In this document: piece by piece, positions 26,801 through 32,800 of the stretch
How the letters are laid out: the number at the start of each line of letters is the position of its first letter
Numbering within the stretch: position 1 is the first letter of the stretch
From: Dendrophyllia cribrosa
Taxonomy: Eukaryota > Cnidaria > Anthozoa > Scleractinia > Dendrophylliidae
DNA length: 64,000 nt
Direction: 5' to 3'
NCBI GenBank assembly: GCA_024195265.1
Contig: JAJLRJ010000005.1
Location: forward strand, 42,774,587-42,838,586
Notes under the pieces: generated by a model
Told to the model about the DNA's origin: nothing
Seen by the model: the letters and a program-made list of their open reading frames with translations, nothing else
The model's database searches: none
Position numbers and translations under genes: made by a program

Positions 26801-29800
26801 AATATCCCTAAGGCTCTTATCGGCTCTTTTGGCCATTTGAATCCGAAAGGTGTTTCTTTGCAATACCTCCAGGGTCCCAACCACATTGCTTTTGTTTTTG
26901 ATGGATGTAGTCGCAAACCTGATAGGTCACTGAAGTCATTCAATCGTACAATGGCTCTTTGCACGGTGTTCGTGTCCTTGCAAAAGAGAGTGGTATCATC
27001 AGCGAATTGGCCTATTTTAAATTCTTTCCGAAAGATAGTTATACCATGTATTTCCTTGTCTTGTCTAATCTTACAAGCTAGTAACTCAACTGCAAGAATG
27101 AATAAATAGGGGGACAAAGGGCAGCCTTGCCTCACTCCTCTTGATAGCTTAAAGTAGTTGGTACAAAAGCCGTTGTTTAAAACTGCACTTTCTGAATTTT
27201 TGTAAAGAGTGGTTATCCATCGTTTGATATTATCACCAAAATTAAATACCGTAATTGTCTTCTGGATGAAATCCCATTCAATAGTGTCAAACGCTTTACG
27301 AAAATCAAGTTGCAGAAGTAACCCCGGAATGTTTTGAAGTTTTGTTTGCTCAAGAATATCATTTATCTGCCTGACATTTTGACCTATATACCTCCCTTTT
27401 ATGAAACCTGTTTGATCTGGATTAATTAAGAGCGTCAAAACTTTTTCTATTCTCCTGGCTACAATTTTGGACGCAATTTTGTAGTCCATGTTAAGTAAAG
27501 TTATCGGTCGCCAGTTTGCGAGATCAGCTAGGTCTGAATCTTCCTTTGGGACTAGAGTAACTACACCTCGCTTTTGAGAGATTGACATTTCGCCTTCTTT
27601 AAATGCTGCGTTGAAACAATCGACTAAGTCTTGTCCCAACAAGTCAAAGAAACAGTTATAGAACTCCCAGGTAAATCCGTCATCTCCGGGAGATTTTCCA
27701 CTTGCGAACGTCCGCAAAACATCACTACATTCCTTAAGAGTGATTTCTCCCAGTTCGTCTTGTTCCGTATGAAGTTTACACGATATGTTCACACTAGTCA
27801 CTCAATATAATTAGTAAACTGGTTTTGTTGGTAAGATTAAAGTAGTATGAAGTTTACACGGTATGTTCACACTAGTCACACTGCCACAGAGTTAGCTCAA
27901 ATGGTAGAGCGCCAGTCTGCTGAGCGGGAGGTCACGTGTTCGAATCCCGGCTAGACCAACACTCAAAGTCTTAAAACAACTGAGGACGAAGATGCTACCT
28001 TTGCTATGACATCTGCCAACTGTAAGACCTTCACATGGCTTCCCGTCTTCAGTAGGGGACGAAAGAACGATGTCGTCAATACATTGACATTAAAAAAGTG
28101 ATTTTTTTTTGCACTGTACTTTACGTAGTAAAAGTTTAGGTGTAAACTGGCTTTGTTGGAAAGATTACTTTGCATCTTGTTCAACAGCTGGTCGTTATAA
28201 CTGTGTGTCTAAAAGCTGGAATGGAACTGGACACTTGGAACTGGGTATGTGGAATTATAGCACTTCTGTGCATCCTTAGTGATATATTGTTTATGTATTG
28301 ATATATCAGTTTGTTGTTTACTTCATGTAAGCCGTGTGTTCCTTTGTAGCTATGTCACGTAGCCATTTGGGGTAGTATCGCCAGCTGGTTTATTTTCTTG
28401 TTGATTTACTGTATCCCTGACATGGCACTGTACATCGCACCGGATATGATAGGCCAGGTAGGCTTAATGCACTCATTTATACCGCTCTGTTTTATATGCC
28501 AGCATGGGTCACTATAGCCCAAAATGGGCTAGTATGGGTCAATATGGGCCAGCATAGGTCAATATTGGCCAATATGGGTTAGTATAGGTCAATATGGGCC
28601 AGTATTGCTCAATATTGGCCAACGTGGGTCAATATCGGTCACTATGACTTACAGTATTAGTATAAATCTACTAGCGTTCTATCAAGAATGCCGTTCTCTT
28701 ATTGGCCACGCTACTCACTATCTATTCTGTTGTAGAAAGTGAGTAGCCTAATGGCGGCCGCTTCTTCACGTTTTCGAAGTGTCTGTGTATAGTATTTGTT
28801 GTTAAATTTTGAACGTCTAGTAGATTTATACTAAAACAATTAGATTATTCGCTCTTGATTTCTATCGCGTGATAGTTGTTTCGGGCTTCGCCCTCATCAA
28901 CTATCACGATCACGCGATAGAAATCTCGAGCTCATAATCTAAGTGTTAAATATAGGTCAATGTGGATCAATATGGGCGAACAAGGGTCAGTGTGGTCAAC
29001 ATACATTACAGCCGGTTGAGTTGTTCCCGAGGGATACTGACAGGCTCTCATCATGCTGCTCATTGCATTTCATACAACAGGAAAGTTAAGAACTGTGCTA
29101 ATGATTACCTGTTGTTTTTTTCGGTTGTAGGACCGCATGTTATATTCGTGTGCCGTGTTTTGGATTTCTCTCTTCATCATACCGATGATAACTCTCCTCG
29201 TGGACTTTCTCTACAAAATGTAAGTAGAAACGTCATTTTTCTTATTCTCCATGTTTCGTGTCTTATTGCTTACAAAACTGAGACGGTAGTTTTGCCGTTG
29301 TTGGTTAGAGCACGTGGAACCAGAGTAGGACAGTTACATTCAAAACACATGAAACATTTTTAGGATTCACCGACTGTATGGCGAAATCGAAATGCAATTG
29401 TACCAACCTCTGGCACTTTGTGTTGTGTATTTTCCAGTAATACAAACCTAACCTGGAAACATAAATCATGCAGTAACGGGACGGAAACGTTAATGTATAT
29501 ATTATCTTTTTCAGATTTAAAAGAACGTTTTTCAAAACGTTGATGCAGGACATTCAAGAAGTGGAAGCTGAACATGTAAGTTGAACATCACTGCTTTTGC
29601 GTCCTTCTTGGGAGTCTCTCCCCTTTTTTGCGTTTATCTCGCGTTCTCTTTCCATTAAGTTTTCGCTCTTTTTGCGCACCCTCAAGGTCTCTTTGCGTTT
29701 TTTTGTGTTTATCTCACGTTCTCTTTCCATTGAGTTTGCGCTCTTTTTGCGTTCCCCTTAAGGTCTTCTTGCGTTTTTTGCGTTTGTCTCACGTTCTCTT

Positions 29801-32800
29801 TACATTGAGTTTGCATTCTTTTTGCGCACCCTCAAGGTCTCCTTGCGTTTTTTGCGTTTATCTCACGTTCTCTTTACATTGAATTTACGCTCCTTTTGCG
29901 TTCCCCTCGAGGTCTCCTCGCGTTTTTTGCGTTTATCGCGCGTTTTCTTTGCATTGCGTTCGCGCTCTTTTTGCCTCCCCCTCGAGATCTCCTTGCGTTT
30001 ATCTCACGTTCTCTTTACATTGAGTTTGCACGTTTTTTGCGTTCGCGTCGAGGTCTCACGTTTTTTTTTTCGTTTTTCTCGCGTTCTCTTTACAATGAGT
30101 TCACGCTCTTTTTGCGCCCCCCCCCCCCCCCCCCCCCCCCCCTCGGGATCCCCCTCCCCTCGAGATCTCCTTGCGTCTTTTGCATTTATCTCGCGTTCTC
30201 TTTACATTGGGTTTGCGCTCTTTTGCATCAACTTCCCGGTCTCCTCGCGTTCTTTTCTCTTACTCATCTTCGTTCCGTTTTTATGACATTTACATTTCAG
30301 TGTTGTTTCTCTAATTCACTTTTCTTTGTCTTCAGGGAGATCCAAGCCGTCTTATAAAATCAGACCATGCGGTACACAAGTAAGTACGGTTTCCTCGCTA
30401 CTACAATACGCGTTTTGACCAAGTCAGAATGGTCAGTTGGCAAGGACACCAGGATTGTGTCAATTTTTTTCTTGGGTTATGTTACACTTTTCAATAATAG
30501 TTAAATATGTGGTTTCTGAAAATTATTAATGGAGTTGGTGCCTGGCTTGATTATTTTCTAAACTTTTCTGATATCTAATTCAGTAATCCACTTCCATTTT
30601 TCCATTGTTATTGTTATTGGTTGTTCTCCTGTGATCCATATCATCTATAGAAGATAGTACGTGGGGGTATGATATTTTTCTTCGGTCGTGACTAGAATGG
30701 AAACTTCAAAATCAGGTTGGACCACCCGTACACTTATTGAGAATCATATAACAACATGTCGACACTTAGAATTTATTTTCAATAAATTTTTAAGTGTAAA
30801 AAAGAAAATGTAGAATCCCCACTCAGGACTGAATCTGTAACTCAGCTAGGGTTAGGCGTACATAGCCTACCATACCAGAGTACCACCTAGCTTCTGGGGT
30901 TGTTTATGGCCTAAATTTAACTATATAAACTGCTAACCCCAACCTCAACTGCTAGCTAACCAGTTACTTCGTTATATAAGTGTCAATAAGGCGTCCGAGG
31001 TGGTCCAACCTGATTTTGGACTATCCATTCTAGTCACCACTATTTCTCTTCGTGTGTTCAACTTGATACTGTATCACACGAGTGAGCGCAAATTGAGCAC
31101 GCACGAGAAGGGAAATGTCGTATCTCTAAGCAACCATGTACTGTTCTGTTTATTGTATAAACGTCTCTAGTAACGAAGTTTTTCCGAAGATTACCGAAGA
31201 TTTTCAAAAAATTCTCCTAATATTGTCCGAGGGTTATACGAACGTTTCCGATCGTTTTCCGAAAATTGCCGAAGATTTCAGGTCAAGATTTCGGATTAGC
31301 AATTGCTTCTATTGTTCGCAGTTTGTTAACCTGCGGACAACATTTTGTGTGATCTACTAAGGTTTGTTTTCCATTTTGCAGGACAATGTGGTCTCGAGAT
31401 GAAGCGTTTGAAGACAGGAAAGACCGTGGTGCTTCTGCGCGTAAGAATTTTACTTTTGTTGACCTTTAAATTCTCCTAACTCCCGTCCATATATTGCTTC
31501 CGGTACCAGTTGTAAGAATTAAGTCATTATGAATAATTCCCCCATGTGGCGAGCATCTGTTTTTTGTAATTGTCTTTTCTTTTTTCATTGCAGTTGGTTT
31601 TGCATTTTCTCAAGAAGAAGATGCCCGAGTAGGACAGGTCAGTGACTGCGATGTTTTTTGTTTTTTTTTTAAACTTAAAGGGGCTTCCTAACCATTTTAG
31701 TGTTAATGTATAAAGCAATATAAAATGGTTAGACTCCGAAGAACATCTAAAAACTTAAAATATAAGTATGAGCAAGAAAACAAAAAACAAACAAGAGTAA
31801 ACGTAATATTTCGATTCTTATTATAAGACTATTATCAAACGTAACAAAGATATGATGGAACGCTAACTTATATAGAGGGGCCGGCCATATAAAGCAATGG
31901 CAATCCAACAATAATGGTCCAGTTGTCTTTCAAATTATTCTACTAGTGCTCTTGGAGTGAAAATAAGTGTCTTGGGCTGCAGATGGCCAGGATGGAAATG
32001 GATGACAACTTGACAAAATTGGGCCAATTATTTTTAAGTTTTTCGCCTTGTGTCATGGAAAACTCACTTAAACTTTTATGGTTTATTCTATCTTGAAGAA
32101 TGGATATCGTCCTCTTAGCACATACTATAAGCATTCCATGTGTGACAAGGGTTCTTAGTCAGTTTTGATTTGGGACAGTTTTGAGCCCAAAGCGTCAAAA
32201 TCCACATGATACAGTTGAACCTGTATTAAGCGGCACCGTATTAAGCGGTCACCCTTTATTAAGCGGTCACTTAACAAATCCCCGGAATGAAATTGCTCCC
32301 CATATTTACTGTAAACTTGACCTCTATTAAGCGGTCAGTTGGTTATTCCCCAAGGGTGACCGCTTTTTGAGGTTTGACTGTAGTTCCTTTTAACTCGTGA
32401 ATACGCGAATCGTTGACCGAGTTTTTGCATTTGGGTAGAAATTTTACTCGATCGGTCGATTGGCTGTAAACATTGAGCCCGCGATGTGCAATGGTCACCT
32501 GCCTTACCCATAGGGACGCGTTAGAGGGAGGGGAGGGTGGTTGGGTGTTAGACGCAGGGTGTGGGGGTCGGTGAGCAAAATGCCTAGGAACGTGTCGTAT
32601 TCACGAGTTGGCTCATAGGAGCCTTTGATTTTCTATTTAACATGTCCCCAATTAGCACTGTCGTGCTCGATACATTGACACTTGAATATATAGCTGTCTT
32701 TTCTTTACGAGCTTGTGTATTTTTGCCCAGTTATTTTCATCTAAATTTGTTGTTGTTTATTTCTTACAGGCTGAGCTCATTCGTCGTTATGACACCACTC

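Larger units (their letters stand above)
25125..27786 (-). mobile_element. 5'-truncated L1/Tx1-like LINE with 20-bp target duplication
   Basis: A perfect 20-bp duplication (GTATGAAGTTTACACGATAT) lies at 25125-25144 and 27767-27786. The element is 25145-27766 on the minus strand, ending in an A-rich tail (on the plus strand the T/A-rich 25145-25175). It lacks its 5' part, including the endonuclease, because it starts inside the reverse transcriptase. Insertion is antisense to the flippase in intron 31. The long perfect duplication implies a fairly recent insertion. Confidence 0.93.

Noticed and set aside
26837..27109. 90-codon plus-strand ORF
   Set aside because: Antisense shadow of the LINE reverse transcriptase.
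27891..27957. Functional tRNA-Ser (GCT)
   Set aside because: The acceptor and T stems have several mismatches, there is no long variable arm as tRNA-Ser requires, and SINE-like sequence follows.
29822..30357. Two overlapping 150-codon ORFs
   Set aside because: They read through a 75-bp minisatellite; residues repeat with the array and no domain or splice context exists.
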